Of a stretch of 64,000 nt of DNA, positions 53,317-61,768 are shown in pieces (position 1 is the stretch's first letter; every line of letters begins with the position of its first letter). Both the position numbers and the translations under genes were made by a program. The stretch lies in assembly GCF_900110895.1 (NCBI RefSeq), contig NZ_FOIQ01000001.1, positions 248,001-312,000 of the forward strand, written 5' to 3'. Source of the stretch: Prevotella aff. ruminicola Tc2-24 (GTDB taxonomy: Bacteria > Bacteroidota > Bacteroidia > Bacteroidales > Bacteroidaceae). The notes beneath the pieces are model-generated. The model did no database searches. It was not told where the DNA came from and saw nothing but the letters and a program-made list of their open reading frames with translations.

Positions 53317-54588
53317 TTATTCATATCTTTTCCCCCAATAGTTCACCATCCGTTGGTACATCTTTTCCTCGGTAGGGTTATGCTGACCATGCCAGAAACG
53401 TTCTTCTGTCAGAGCGTCAGGCAGATACTGCTGGGGCGTGAAATGGCCGGGAAAATCATGGGGATACTTATAACCGTCGTGATAGCCCAACTCCTTCATC
53501 AGTTCCGTAGGTGCATTACGAATAGGTAATGGCACCGGCTGATTTCCCGTTCGTTTCACGGTTGCCAAGGCTGCATCAACGCCCAGATAGGCACTGTTGC
53601 TCTTCGGTGAAGTGGCTAGATAGACCGTCGCCTCTGCCAGAGGTATTCGTCCCTCCGGCCAGCCGATTTTCATCACAGCGTCAAAGGCGGCATTGGCTAA
53701 TAATAGGGCATTAGGATTTGCCAGTCCGATATCCTCAGCGGCACTGATTACCAATCGTCTGGCAATAAACTGCGGATCTTCCCCACCCTCAATCATCCGT
53801 GCCAACCAATAGAGTGCGGCATCAGGGTCTGAGCCCCGGATACTCTTGATAAAAGCTGATATAATATCGTAGTGCATCTCCCCGTCCTTGTCATAGGCTA
53901 ATGGGTTTTGCTGCAAACGGTTTACTACGGTCTCGTCGGTGATTATAACTTCCTTAGATGCTTCAGCATCTACGACCAACTCTAATATATTCAGTAGTTT
54001 ACGAGCGTCGCCACCACTATATCTAATCAGTGCATCAGTTTCCTTTAATTGGATATCTCGTTCCTTTAGAAAAGTATCAGTATGGATTGCCCGATCGAGC
54101 AGTTTCAGCAAATCGTCTTTCTCCAACGATTTCAATACATAGAGCTGACAACGTGAGAGCAGCGGTCGGATTACCTCGAACGAAGGGTTCTCCGTCGTGG
54201 CACCTATCAAGGTAACGATACCTTTCTCCACTGCACCAAGCAGGGAGTCTTGCTGTGACTTCGAAAAACGATGTATCTCGTCGATAAACAAAATGGGAGA
54301 CCGTTCATTGAAGAAGCGTCCCTTCTGGGCTTTCTCTATCACGTCCCTCACATCCTTCACTCCGCTAGTTACTGCCGACAGCGTGAAGAACGGTGTCTCC
54401 AACTTGTGAGCGATAATTTGCGCCAAGGTGGTCTTGCCCACCCCCGGCGGTCCCCATAGGATAAACGACGATATCCGTCCTGCGTCAATCATCTTCCGCA
54501 GGACAGCGCCCTCGCCCACCAGATGCTCTTGGCCGATGTAGTCGTCAAGGGTACGAGGTCGTAGTCGTTCGGCTAAAGGTTCTGCCAT
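53317..54588 (-). CDS. rarA: Replication-associated recombination protein RarA (MgsA) AAA+ ATPase
   Basis: 423 residues from the ATG at 54588; in-frame codons further up overlap the promoter at 54605. It starts MAEPLAERLRPRTLDDYIGQEHLVG and has Walker [14 protein letters not shown], Walker B FIDEIHRFSKSQQD, sensor 1 GATTENP, arginine finger region RPLLSRC, and the MgsA C-terminal helical bundle (IRGSDPDAALYWLARMIEGGEDP; DFPGHFTPQQYLP). It acts on stalled forks and interacts with SSB in other bacteria. Confidence 0.96.
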   Translation of the reverse strand: MAEPLAERLRPRTLDDYIGQEHLVGEGAVLRKMIDAGRISSFILWGPPGVGKTTLAQIIAHKLETPFFTLSAVTSGVKDVRDVIEKAQKGRFFNERSPILFIDEIHRFSKSQQDSLLGAVEKGIVTLIGATTENPSFEVIRPLLSRCQLYVLKSLEKDDLLKLLDRAIHTDTFLKERDIQLKETDALIRYSGGDARKLLNILELVVDAEASKEVIITDETVVNRLQQNPLAYDKDGEMHYDIISAFIKSIRGSDPDAALYWLARMIEGGEDPQFIARRLVISAAEDIGLANPNALLLANAAFDAVMKIGWPEGRIPLAEATVYLATSPKSNSAYLGVDAALATVKRTGNQPVPLPIRNAPTELMKELGYHDGYKYPHDFPGHFTPQQYLPDALTEERFWHGQHNPTEEKMYQRMVNYWGKRYE

Positions 54589-54604
54589 TTTTGGTTTTTG
54601 CTTG

Positions 54605-54635
54605 CAAAAATACAAAAACTCGATTGAAATCCCAA
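54605..54635 (-). promoter_or_regulatory. Promoter of rarA-TRIC-dnaB
   Basis: On the minus strand TTG (54633-54635), 20 bases, TATTTTTG (54605-54612). The rarA ATG at 54588 leaves a very short leader of about 12 bases, which decides the start. Confidence 0.72.
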
Positions 54636-54750
54636 ATTTATTCCTTCATTTCTCTCGCCTTCCTTCCAGTCTATAGGTTATTATTGTTGAATCGGCTCAG
54701 ATTTATTCATTTTAAACCCAAAGTGAGTCGATAATTGGAAAATTAAATCG

Positions 54751-54758
54751 TATCTTTG
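54751..54758 (+). promoter_or_regulatory. -7 element of the orphan gene at 54789
   Basis: TATCTTTG at 54751-54758, 30 bases before the start codon. The nearest TTG (54735) is too close to be the -33 element. Confidence 0.55.
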
Positions 54759-54788
54759 CCAACGAGATGAAACAAAAGATTTGCAATT

Positions 54789-55220
54789 ATGACAATAGAA
54801 GAGTATTTGAATAAGCCATATTGGGTAATAGACATACTGCCCAAGCAAGTTCCCGCCGATGGCAGAGAGCAGTACTTCAGGGTTGAGAAATACTTTTTGG
54901 AGCATCCTCAGATTGACATCATCTACAGAAAGTTCACCAATATCCTGCTGAAACTGAATTGTTATGAAGATATCAATGTGAGTCATGACGGTGATGAATG
55001 GATTACGAATCCAGCCCCACATGAACTGGAGAATGCATTGTTGGCATGTATGACCGACAAGCAGATGCTTTACATCCTTTTGAAATCAGCTGATGCCCTA
55101 ATAACAGTCAGCGGTGATAACACCTATATGACTGTCTATAATCCAACGGAGGAGTCAAAAAAACTAATAGACTCATTGGCTGTCTCTGAGGGATTGTTTA
55201 TGTGGAATCTGGCCATGTGA
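54789..55220 (+). CDS. Orphan protein of unknown function
   Basis: 143 residues, soluble, no signal peptide. It contains MTIEEYLNKPYWVIDILPKQ and QYFRVEKYFLEHPQIDIIYRKFTNILLKLNCY, followed by an alpha/beta C-terminal part (KSADALITVSGDNTYMTVYNP). I do not recognise the family; similar short proteins with a PYWVIDILP-like start occur in Bacteroidales as far as I recall. Own promoter and about 240 non-coding bases after it suggest it stands alone. Confidence 0.72.
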   Translation: MTIEEYLNKPYWVIDILPKQVPADGREQYFRVEKYFLEHPQIDIIYRKFTNILLKLNCYEDINVSHDGDEWITNPAPHELENALLACMTDKQMLYILLKSADALITVSGDNTYMTVYNPTEESKKLIDSLAVSEGLFMWNLAM

Positions 55221-55411
55221 TGGAGAAATGCGTTTTGTACCTACAGGCGAAGCGTTTTACGACGAGTCTCCGTATACGCCGTGTGATTGATTACCTTTGT
55301 TCGTGGTAAGTGTGAAATGATGATGTGGTGGGCGGTGCTTGCGAAGGGTCTCGAAAAAACTCTATAATTCTTATATATGAAGAGAAAATCGAAAAAATAT
55401 GCCCTAAAAAC

Positions 55412-55442
55412 TTGCTAATAAAAAATAAAGTATATACATTTG
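55412..55442 (+). promoter_or_regulatory. Promoter of the acidic orphan gene at 55463
   Basis: TTG (55412-55414), 20 bases, TACATTTG (55435-55442). It lies in an A/T-rich stretch within the 242-base gene-free gap 55221-55462, in whose earlier part (55221-55400) I see nothing recognisable beyond a TACCTTTG at 55290. Confidence 0.7.
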
Positions 55443-55462
55443 CAGTAAAAATCAGAGAAAAC

Positions 55463-56290
55463 ATGGCAAGAACAAAACAAACACTACAGGAAAGCAACTC
55501 AACACTGTCTATTAAGTCTATTACAAAGAGCAGTGTCTGGGATATTCAGGAGAACGATGTGTTCCGCATGTGGGATGCGGCCGCAAAAGACACAGAAGTT
55601 AAGGAAAACATTCATCACTATCTCGATATTTTCAAGAGCGCCTTTCTTGTTGAGGAGATCAAGGAAGACGTGTTGCTCGTGAAGAAAAGCTATGAGAAAC
55701 GTGGTTTTAAGGTGGCACAGATCAAGTTTGATGAAAACATGAAATTTGCATGGGCCATCAAGAAACGTCCTATCATGCGCGTCACCGATCTTACATACGA
55801 GAATATCCGTCATATTTCCGCTACGAAATTGCTTGAGGTCATCGACCGTAATTTCGGCGGTGGTTGGGATTCTCTGTCCCAGTCAATCCAGGACATTATC
55901 CTGAGCGGTTTCGATATCTCCACCACTACCCTTCCCAAGGACCGTCTTCACAAGAAAGGTGGCATGTACGAGAAGAAAGTGGCCGATGGCTATGATGTGC
56001 TGGAGGTGGAAAAAGGCGGCTGGGTTGAAGCCATTTTCGCAAAACTGAAGCCTGAGCAAGAAAAGATCCGTATGCAGTTCTCAAGCAAGGGGCGTGGTGA
56101 CGAGGATCTCGACGATGATGAGGACTATGAGGTTGAGGACAACTATAGCTCACATGATGAGGATGACTCAGTGGTGGAGGATCCTAAAGATGAAGATATC
56201 ACCGAGGATAACTACTCTACGATGATGGATCTGGGTGGTGAGGATCCCGACGACGAGGCAGCCGGTATGATTGACTTCTCCGACGAATAG
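55463..56290 (+). CDS. Protein of unknown function with long acidic tail
   Basis: 275 residues from the ATG at 55463; the promoter at 55412-55442 excludes longer starts. Residues about 1-205 are a mixed alpha/beta region (VWDIQENDVFRMWDAAAKD; VKKSYEKRGFKVAQIKF; WDSLSQSIQDIILSGFDIS). From about 210 the chain is almost wholly Asp/Glu/Ser (DEDLDDDEDYEVEDNYSSHDEDDSVVED), ending GMIDFSDE. There is no signal peptide or membrane segment. I do not recognise the family. The tail could mimic nucleic acid or bind basic proteins. It lies 43 bases before hppA. Confidence 0.8.
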   Translation: MARTKQTLQESNSTLSIKSITKSSVWDIQENDVFRMWDAAAKDTEVKENIHHYLDIFKSAFLVEEIKEDVLLVKKSYEKRGFKVAQIKFDENMKFAWAIKKRPIMRVTDLTYENIRHISATKLLEVIDRNFGGGWDSLSQSIQDIILSGFDISTTTLPKDRLHKKGGMYEKKVADGYDVLEVEKGGWVEAIFAKLKPEQEKIRMQFSSKGRGDEDLDDDEDYEVEDNYSSHDEDDSVVEDPKDEDITEDNYSTMMDLGGEDPDDEAAGMIDFSDE

Positions 56291-56333
56291 CACACATATA
56301 TTATAAACCAATAAAAAGCCTAAGATTATTAAC

Positions 56334-58523
56334 ATGAACATCCCCACTGTATTCTGGCTCGTGCCCGTCGCATCGGTCGTGGCACTGAGCATGGCGTATC
56401 TGTTTTTCACTCAGATGATGAAAGCTGACGAGGGTACGCCCCGTATGAGAGAGATTGCACTGTATGTACGCAAAGGAGCTATGGCCTACCTTAGACAACA
56501 GTATCGCGTGGTCACTATTGTCTTTGTCGTGCTCTGTGCCCTCTTCGCCTTTATGGCCTACGGGCTACACGTCCAGAATCCGTGGGTGCCTTTTGCCTTT
56601 CTCACCGGTGGTTTCTTCTCCGGTTTGGCAGGCTTCTTCGGCATGAAAACTGCCACCTATGCCTCTGCTCGTACGGCTAATGCTGCCCGTGAGAGTCTCG
56701 ATGCCGGTCTGAAAATCGCGTTCCGCTCTGGTGCCGTGATGGGACTTACCGTCGTCGGTCTGGGCTTGCTCGATATCGCCATCTGGTTTGTCGTTCTGAA
56801 CCAGTTCGACGCCGATGGATTGATCTCCATTACTACCACGATGCTCACCTTCGGTATGGGCGCTTCGACACAGGCACTCTTTGCCCGTGTGGGTGGTGGT
56901 ATCTATACGAAGGCCGCTGATGTGGGTGCCGATATCGTGGGAAAGGTTGAGGCCGATATCCCTGAGGATGATCCACGTAACCCTGCAACCATCGCTGATA
57001 ATGTCGGAGATAATGTGGGTGATGTGGCCGGCATGGGAGCCGACCTATACGAGAGCTATTGTGGTTCGGTACTTTCTACTGCAGCACTTGGCGCCTCTGC
57101 CTTTGCGGCCAGTGCTGTTGACGGCATGCAGATCAAGGCGGTTATCGCACCGATGATCATTGCTGCTGTAGGTGTATTTCTCTCCCTGTTAGGCATTTTC
57201 CTCGTCCGCACGAAAGAGGGTGCCACGATGAGGGATCTGCTGCGTTCGCTTTCTTTGGGCACGAACATCAGTGCTGTGCTCATTGCTATAGCTACTTTCG
57301 CCATCCTCTACCTGCTTGGTATTGACAACTGGTTGGGACTTTCCTTCTCCGTCATCTCCGGACTGGCTGCTGGTGTCATCATCGGTCAGGCCACCGAGTA
57401 TTATACCTCACACAGCTACAAACCTACTCAGAAGATCTCTGAGGCCGGACAAACAGGTGCTGCCACTGTCATCATCAAAGGTATTGGTACCGGCATGATC
57501 TCCACGTGTATCCCTGTTATTACCATCGGTGTGGCTATCATGCTCAGCTATCTGTGTGCTAACGGTTTCGACCTCTCTATGTCATCGACTTCTTTGGCAC
57601 ATGGTCTCTATGGTATTGGTATCGCTGCCGTGGGTATGCTCTCCACCTTGGGTATCACTCTGGCTACCGACGCATACGGTCCTATCGCCGACAATGCTGG
57701 TGGTAATGCAGAGATGTCTAGTCTTGGTGAGGCGGTGCGTCATCGCACAGATGCCCTTGATGCTCTGGGAAACACGACGGCTGCAACAGGAAAAGGCTTT
57801 GCCATTGGCTCGGCTGCACTCACAGCCTTGGCTCTACTTGCTTCGTATATCGAGGAGATTAAGATCGCCATGGTTCGTGCCGGTCAGACGCTGACGAATG
57901 TGAGTGGTGATGTCATTGCTGCTTCAAACGCGACGATTCCCGACTTTATGAACTATTTCCAAGTGAACCTCATGAACCCGAAGGTGCTTGTGGGCGCTTT
58001 CATCGGTGCCATGGCTGCATTCTTATTCTGTGGTATGACCATGGAGGCTGTAGGTCGTGCCGCTGAGAAAATGGTACAAGAGGTACGTCGACAGTTCCGT
58101 GAGATTGCTGGTATCCTTGAGGGAACAGGCACTCCCGACTACGGTCGTTGTGTGGAGATTTCTACCCGTGCAGCTCAGCATGAGATGATCATCCCCTCTA
58201 TCCTTGCCATCATTATTCCTATTATCGTGGGAATCGTTCTTGGCGTGGCTGGTGTCCTGGGTCTGCTTGTTGGTGGTCTCGCTGGTGGCTTCACTCTTGC
58301 TGTATTCATGGCAAATGCCGGTGGTGCCTGGGATAATGCGAAGAAGAATATTGAGGAAGGAAACTTCGGTGGTAAGGGTTCCTTTGCCCATAAAGCCTGT
58401 ATCGTCGGTGATACCGTCGGTGACCCGTTCAAAGATACCTCCGGTCCTTCTCTGAACATTCTGATCAAACTGATGTCCATGGTAAGCATCGTGATGGCAG
58501 GTCTGACTGTCGCCTTTGCATAG
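56334..58523 (+). CDS. hppA: Membrane-bound ion-pumping pyrophosphatase (K+-dependent type)
   Basis: 729 residues with about 16 transmembrane helices. Active-site motifs: DVGADIVGKVEADIPEDDPRNPATIADNVGDNVGD (Asp-rich PPi/Mg site), ATDAYGPIADNAGGNAEMS, and near the C-terminus GDTVGDPFKDTSGPSLN. The K+-dependence site reads GNTTAATGKG, with Ala rather than Lys at the deciding position, so it needs K+. It couples PPi hydrolysis to H+ or Na+ export; Bacteroides homologues are reported to pump Na+ and H+, but the ion here is inferred. A PAP2 gene follows after 12 bases. Confidence 0.96.
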   Translation: MNIPTVFWLVPVASVVALSMAYLFFTQMMKADEGTPRMREIALYVRKGAMAYLRQQYRVVTIVFVVLCALFAFMAYGLHVQNPWVPFAFLTGGFFSGLAGFFGMKTATYASARTANAARESLDAGLKIAFRSGAVMGLTVVGLGLLDIAIWFVVLNQFDADGLISITTTMLTFGMGASTQALFARVGGGIYTKAADVGADIVGKVEADIPEDDPRNPATIADNVGDNVGDVAGMGADLYESYCGSVLSTAALGASAFAASAVDGMQIKAVIAPMIIAAVGVFLSLLGIFLVRTKEGATMRDLLRSLSLGTNISAVLIAIATFAILYLLGIDNWLGLSFSVISGLAAGVIIGQATEYYTSHSYKPTQKISEAGQTGAATVIIKGIGTGMISTCIPVITIGVAIMLSYLCANGFDLSMSSTSLAHGLYGIGIAAVGMLSTLGITLATDAYGPIADNAGGNAEMSSLGEAVRHRTDALDALGNTTAATGKGFAIGSAALTALALLASYIEEIKIAMVRAGQTLTNVSGDVIAASNATIPDFMNYFQVNLMNPKVLVGAFIGAMAAFLFCGMTMEAVGRAAEKMVQEVRRQFREIAGILEGTGTPDYGRCVEISTRAAQHEMIIPSILAIIIPIIVGIVLGVAGVLGLLVGGLAGGFTLAVFMANAGGAWDNAKKNIEEGNFGGKGSFAHKACIVGDTVGDPFKDTSGPSLNILIKLMSMVSIVMAGLTVAFA

Positions 58524-58535
58524 TGGACATAAAAA

Positions 58536-60035
58536 ATGATAAAAATGAGACGAAGAATATGCTTTGTGATGACTGCCATACTGCTGTGTGTCAGTAGTCA
58601 TGCGCAAGACCTGCCCGATGCCAGTAGGTTTCTGCCTGGGCCGCCTGAGACAACCTCTGTGCAATACATCAAAGACTACCTCCAGTATGTATGGGGAAAG
58701 AGTTTACGTGACAGCACACGCGGTCAGCAGGCCGTGAGTGACTTCAGTACGGAGATTTCAACCTATCTGAAGGCTTACTCTAAGGTGCTGAATACCGACC
58801 TTACGAGTGATATGCCTAAGTTGAACCTTTTGTTCGAGTACTGTATGAACTACGGCATCCGAATGCAGAATCAAGCCCAGAAAAGCTATTCTTATCGTCG
58901 TCCCTATGCTCGTTTCAAGGACAAGACGCTCATTCCTGCCTTTGAAGATACCTATCGGGATGTCAGTTCCTATCCCGCTAGTCAGGCGCTCTTCGGTTGG
59001 ATGTATGCGATGGTGCTAACCGAGATAGCCCCCGACCGTCAGAATGAGATCCTGGCACGTGGCTATGATTTTGGTGCCAGCTCTGTCATCTCCGGCTACC
59101 ACTGGGATAGCGATGTCTATGCAGGCTTTCTTCTGGCGTCGGCACTTGTCTCACGTCTGCACACTTTCCCCGGGTTCAGTGGTATGATTACTGCCGCTCG
59201 GACGGAATACGAGAAGAAGACGGGTGTCAAGAATCCCACAGCAGGTAATAGCGACGAGGCCTATTTTGCCATCAGTGAGTTACCTGATGCCTATAAGTAT
59301 CTGCCTGCTCCTCCCGAGACCATCTCTCCATTCTTCGCCTGCGACCTGAGTGCCTACGAACAAGGCAAGGCTGCACGTGAAGACGTCTACGGAGACCTGA
59401 CGGAGACTGGACAGCAGGCATTGACCGATATTACCTATTCGGCCGATAACTTCTGTAAGGTCTATTCCCCTATCTTCGGTAAGGAAATCTCTGCGACAGC
59501 CACACCGCAACTCTATAAACTCATGTCGTTAGTGCACCCGTTGGGCAACGGTGCCACTCAGACATGCAAGGCTTATTATATGCGACCGCGTCCCTATGTG
59601 CAGATGAACGAACTGACACTCTACGCCCCCGACGAGGACCATCTCCGTGATACCGGTTCCTATCCCTCTGGTCATGCCTCTGGCAGTTGGCTTCATGCTC
59701 TCGTGTTAGCGGAAATTAATCCTGATGCCGAGGAGGCTCTACTGGCGCGTGCCTATCTGTTTGGTCAGGGCCGTGTCGTATCCGGCTACCATTGGCAGAG
59801 TGATGTTGACATGGGGCGCCTCGTAGCGTCAGCCATCTATGCACGTCTGCATACTAATACTGCGTTCCTCGAACAACTCGAACTGGCCCGACAGGAGTAT
59901 AAAGGAACATCGGCTATCCGTGATGTTCGTGCCGAACAGTCTGAGGCACCGGTGTACAACCTCCAGGGCATTCGTGTTGACAGTCCCTCACCCCCCGGCG
60001 TCTATATTCAGGACGGTCGGAAAGTTGTTTACTGA
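58536..60035 (+). CDS. Secreted tandem PAP2 (class A acid phosphatase-like) protein with one dead domain
   Basis: 499 residues: signal peptide (about 1-24, ending SSHAQ), PAP2/PhoN-like domain 1 (about 27-235), domain 2 (about 245-455), and a C-terminal cap (VYNLQGIRVDS, then GVYIQDGRKVVY) of a kind common on secreted Bacteroidales proteins. Domain 2 has the full signature: Lys345/Arg352 (KAYYMRPRP), SYPSGH (His380), and Arg413/His419/Asp423 (GRVVSGYHWQSD). In domain 1 the PSGH His is Gln150 (SYPASQ) and the Arg of the last motif is Ser183, though His189 stays. Domain 2 should be an active phosphatase; domain 1 is probably structural. It lies between hppA and an M15 peptidase gene. Confidence 0.9.
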   Translation: MIKMRRRICFVMTAILLCVSSHAQDLPDASRFLPGPPETTSVQYIKDYLQYVWGKSLRDSTRGQQAVSDFSTEISTYLKAYSKVLNTDLTSDMPKLNLLFEYCMNYGIRMQNQAQKSYSYRRPYARFKDKTLIPAFEDTYRDVSSYPASQALFGWMYAMVLTEIAPDRQNEILARGYDFGASSVISGYHWDSDVYAGFLLASALVSRLHTFPGFSGMITAARTEYEKKTGVKNPTAGNSDEAYFAISELPDAYKYLPAPPETISPFFACDLSAYEQGKAAREDVYGDLTETGQQALTDITYSADNFCKVYSPIFGKEISATATPQLYKLMSLVHPLGNGATQTCKAYYMRPRPYVQMNELTLYAPDEDHLRDTGSYPSGHASGSWLHALVLAEINPDAEEALLARAYLFGQGRVVSGYHWQSDVDMGRLVASAIYARLHTNTAFLEQLELARQEYKGTSAIRDVRAEQSEAPVYNLQGIRVDSPSPPGVYIQDGRKVVY

Positions 60036-60037
60036 CA

Positions 60038-60706
60038 ATGACACTTATTAAACTTTTAATCATCCTGTCCTGGCTCTCCTGGCATTCTCCTGTGCAGAGC
60101 CAGGACATTTCTGATGGTTTTTCCGTACAGGCGATACCCGATAGCATCTGGCAACATATGCAGGGAAAGAGTTATCGTCCTAATCCTCATATTGGTCGTG
60201 CCGATCTGCGATACTTGAGAGTGCGTCATTACGACTATGATGGTAAAACCCACGATGGAGAGATCATATGCAACCGGCTCATCGCTGACAAAGTCCTGAA
60301 AATCTTCCAGGAGCTATATATTCACCACTACCCGATTCAACGAATCCGATTGACCGATGACTATGACGGTGATGACGAACGTCAGATGCGTGACAACAAC
60401 ACCAGTTGTTTCAACTACCGTACGGTGTCAGGCTCACAGAAATTGTCGTACCACGCTCGCGGTCTCGCCATCGACATCAACCCTCTCTATAATCCTTTTA
60501 TACGAAAGAGAAAAGACGGCAGTATAGAAGTCCAACCTGTGACAGCCAGACCGTATGTGAAACGGAACAGCCCTCATCCTTACATCATTCTGAAGGGTGA
60601 TCTCTGCTACAGGTTATTCATCAAGTATGGTTTCGCATGGGGTGGCGACTGGAAGTCGTCCAAAGACTACCAGCACTTTGAATACAATAAGAAAATCTTG
60701 CCTTAG
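60038..60706 (+). CDS. Secreted M15-family (VanY/YcbK-like) peptidase
   Basis: 222 residues with a signal peptide (MTLIKLLIILSWLSWHSPVQSQ). The zinc/catalytic motifs of M15 D,D- or L,D-carboxypeptidases are present: SYHARGLAIDINPLYNP (His and Asp ligands) and a C-terminal WGGDWKSSKDYQHFEY (catalytic Asp and His ligand). It trims peptidoglycan stem peptides in the periplasm. It starts 2 bases after the PAP2 stop, and its own stop abuts the stop of the convergent epimerase gene with no base between. Confidence 0.9.
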   Translation: MTLIKLLIILSWLSWHSPVQSQDISDGFSVQAIPDSIWQHMQGKSYRPNPHIGRADLRYLRVRHYDYDGKTHDGEIICNRLIADKVLKIFQELYIHHYPIQRIRLTDDYDGDDERQMRDNNTSCFNYRTVSGSQKLSYHARGLAIDINPLYNPFIRKRKDGSIEVQPVTARPYVKRNSPHPYIILKGDLCYRLFIKYGFAWGGDWKSSKDYQHFEYNKKILP

Positions 60707-61768
60707 CTATTCTTTGCAGTAAAAATCATAATACCATTCGGCAAATTTTCGTAGACCGACGCGAAGAGGTGTTTTCGGTTTGAAAGCGAAATCCCGCTCT
60801 AATCCATGGGTATCGGCGAACGTCACCGGGACATCCCCTGGCTGCATGGGTACTAATGCCTGATGACTTCTGAAATCAAAGTTCTCGGGTAACACCTTGG
60901 CCCGTATCAACTCTTGTTGCAGTGTATCCACGAAAACCAACAGATTTATGGGTGTGCTATTTCCGATATTATATACGACAAACGGCGGTAATTGAGAACC
61001 GTCCTCCTCGGAATGTCTCTCCGGAGCACCATGTATGACACGGACAACCCCCTCCACGATGTCATCAACATAAGTGAAGTCACGGGCACAATGGCCATAG
61101 TTGAAGATCTGAATCGTATCACCTTTCACAAGTCTGTTCGTAAAACTGAAATACGCCATATCGGGACGACCTTCAGGACCATAAACCGTAAAGAAACGCA
61201 GACCTGTGGTTGGGATGTCATACAATACAGAATAAGCATGAGCCATCAACTCGTTAGACTTCTTTATTGCAGCATATAAACTAACAGGGAAATCAGAGCG
61301 ATCATCTGGTGAATAAGGTACTTTCTTGTTTGAACCATAGACGCTTGATGATGACGCAAAGACCAGATGCTCTACTGGCCAGTGGCGGCAAGCCTCCAGG
61401 ATATTATAAAACCCAATCAGGTTCGATTGTATGAAAGTATCTGGATTCGTGATGGAGTACCGCACTCCTGCTTGTGCTGCGAGATTCACCACAATCTGAG
61501 GACGATATGACTCGAAGATGCTATTGACGGTCGTTTTATCAGCGATATCCCCCTTAATAAACACCCACGACTGATGTTGAGCAGTAGCGACCTTCTCAAT
61601 CTCAGCCAGCCGGTGTTCTTTCAGACGAACATCGTAATAGTCGTTCAGATTGTCAATACCGATAATGGTTATTTCTTTCTCGTCATGGAAGAGACGTCTT
61701 ACAAGGAAACTGCCAATAAACCCTGCAGCTCCCGTCACCAATATCACCTTTTTAGTTAAGATAATCAT
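60707..61768 (-). CDS. NAD-dependent UDP-glucuronate-4-epimerase-like protein
   Basis: 353 residues, short-chain dehydrogenase fold. NAD motif GAAGFIGSFLVRRLF; NLAAQAGVRYSITNP, a motif typical of UDP-glucuronate/UDP-galacturonate epimerases; FASSSSVYGSNKKVPY; catalytic Tyr/Lys in SLYAAIKKSNE; FFTVYGPEGRPDMA. It probably makes UDP-galacturonate for surface polysaccharide or LPS. The start ATG overlaps the stop of the preceding epimerase/dehydratase gene (ATGA). Confidence 0.93.
   Translation of the reverse strand: MIILTKKVILVTGAAGFIGSFLVRRLFHDEKEITIIGIDNLNDYYDVRLKEHRLAEIEKVATAQHQSWVFIKGDIADKTTVNSIFESYRPQIVVNLAAQAGVRYSITNPDTFIQSNLIGFYNILEACRHWPVEHLVFASSSSVYGSNKKVPYSPDDRSDFPVSLYAAIKKSNELMAHAYSVLYDIPTTGLRFFTVYGPEGRPDMAYFSFTNRLVKGDTIQIFNYGHCARDFTYVDDIVEGVVRVIHGAPERHSEEDGSQLPPFVVYNIGNSTPINLLVFVDTLQQELIRAKVLPENFDFRSHQALVPMQPGDVPVTFADTHGLERDFAFKPKTPLRVGLRKFAEWYYDFYCKE

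Noticed and set aside
55463..55483. N-terminus MARTKQT equals the start of eukaryotic histone H3
   Set aside because: The match ends after seven residues and the rest shows no histone fold; chance is sufficient.
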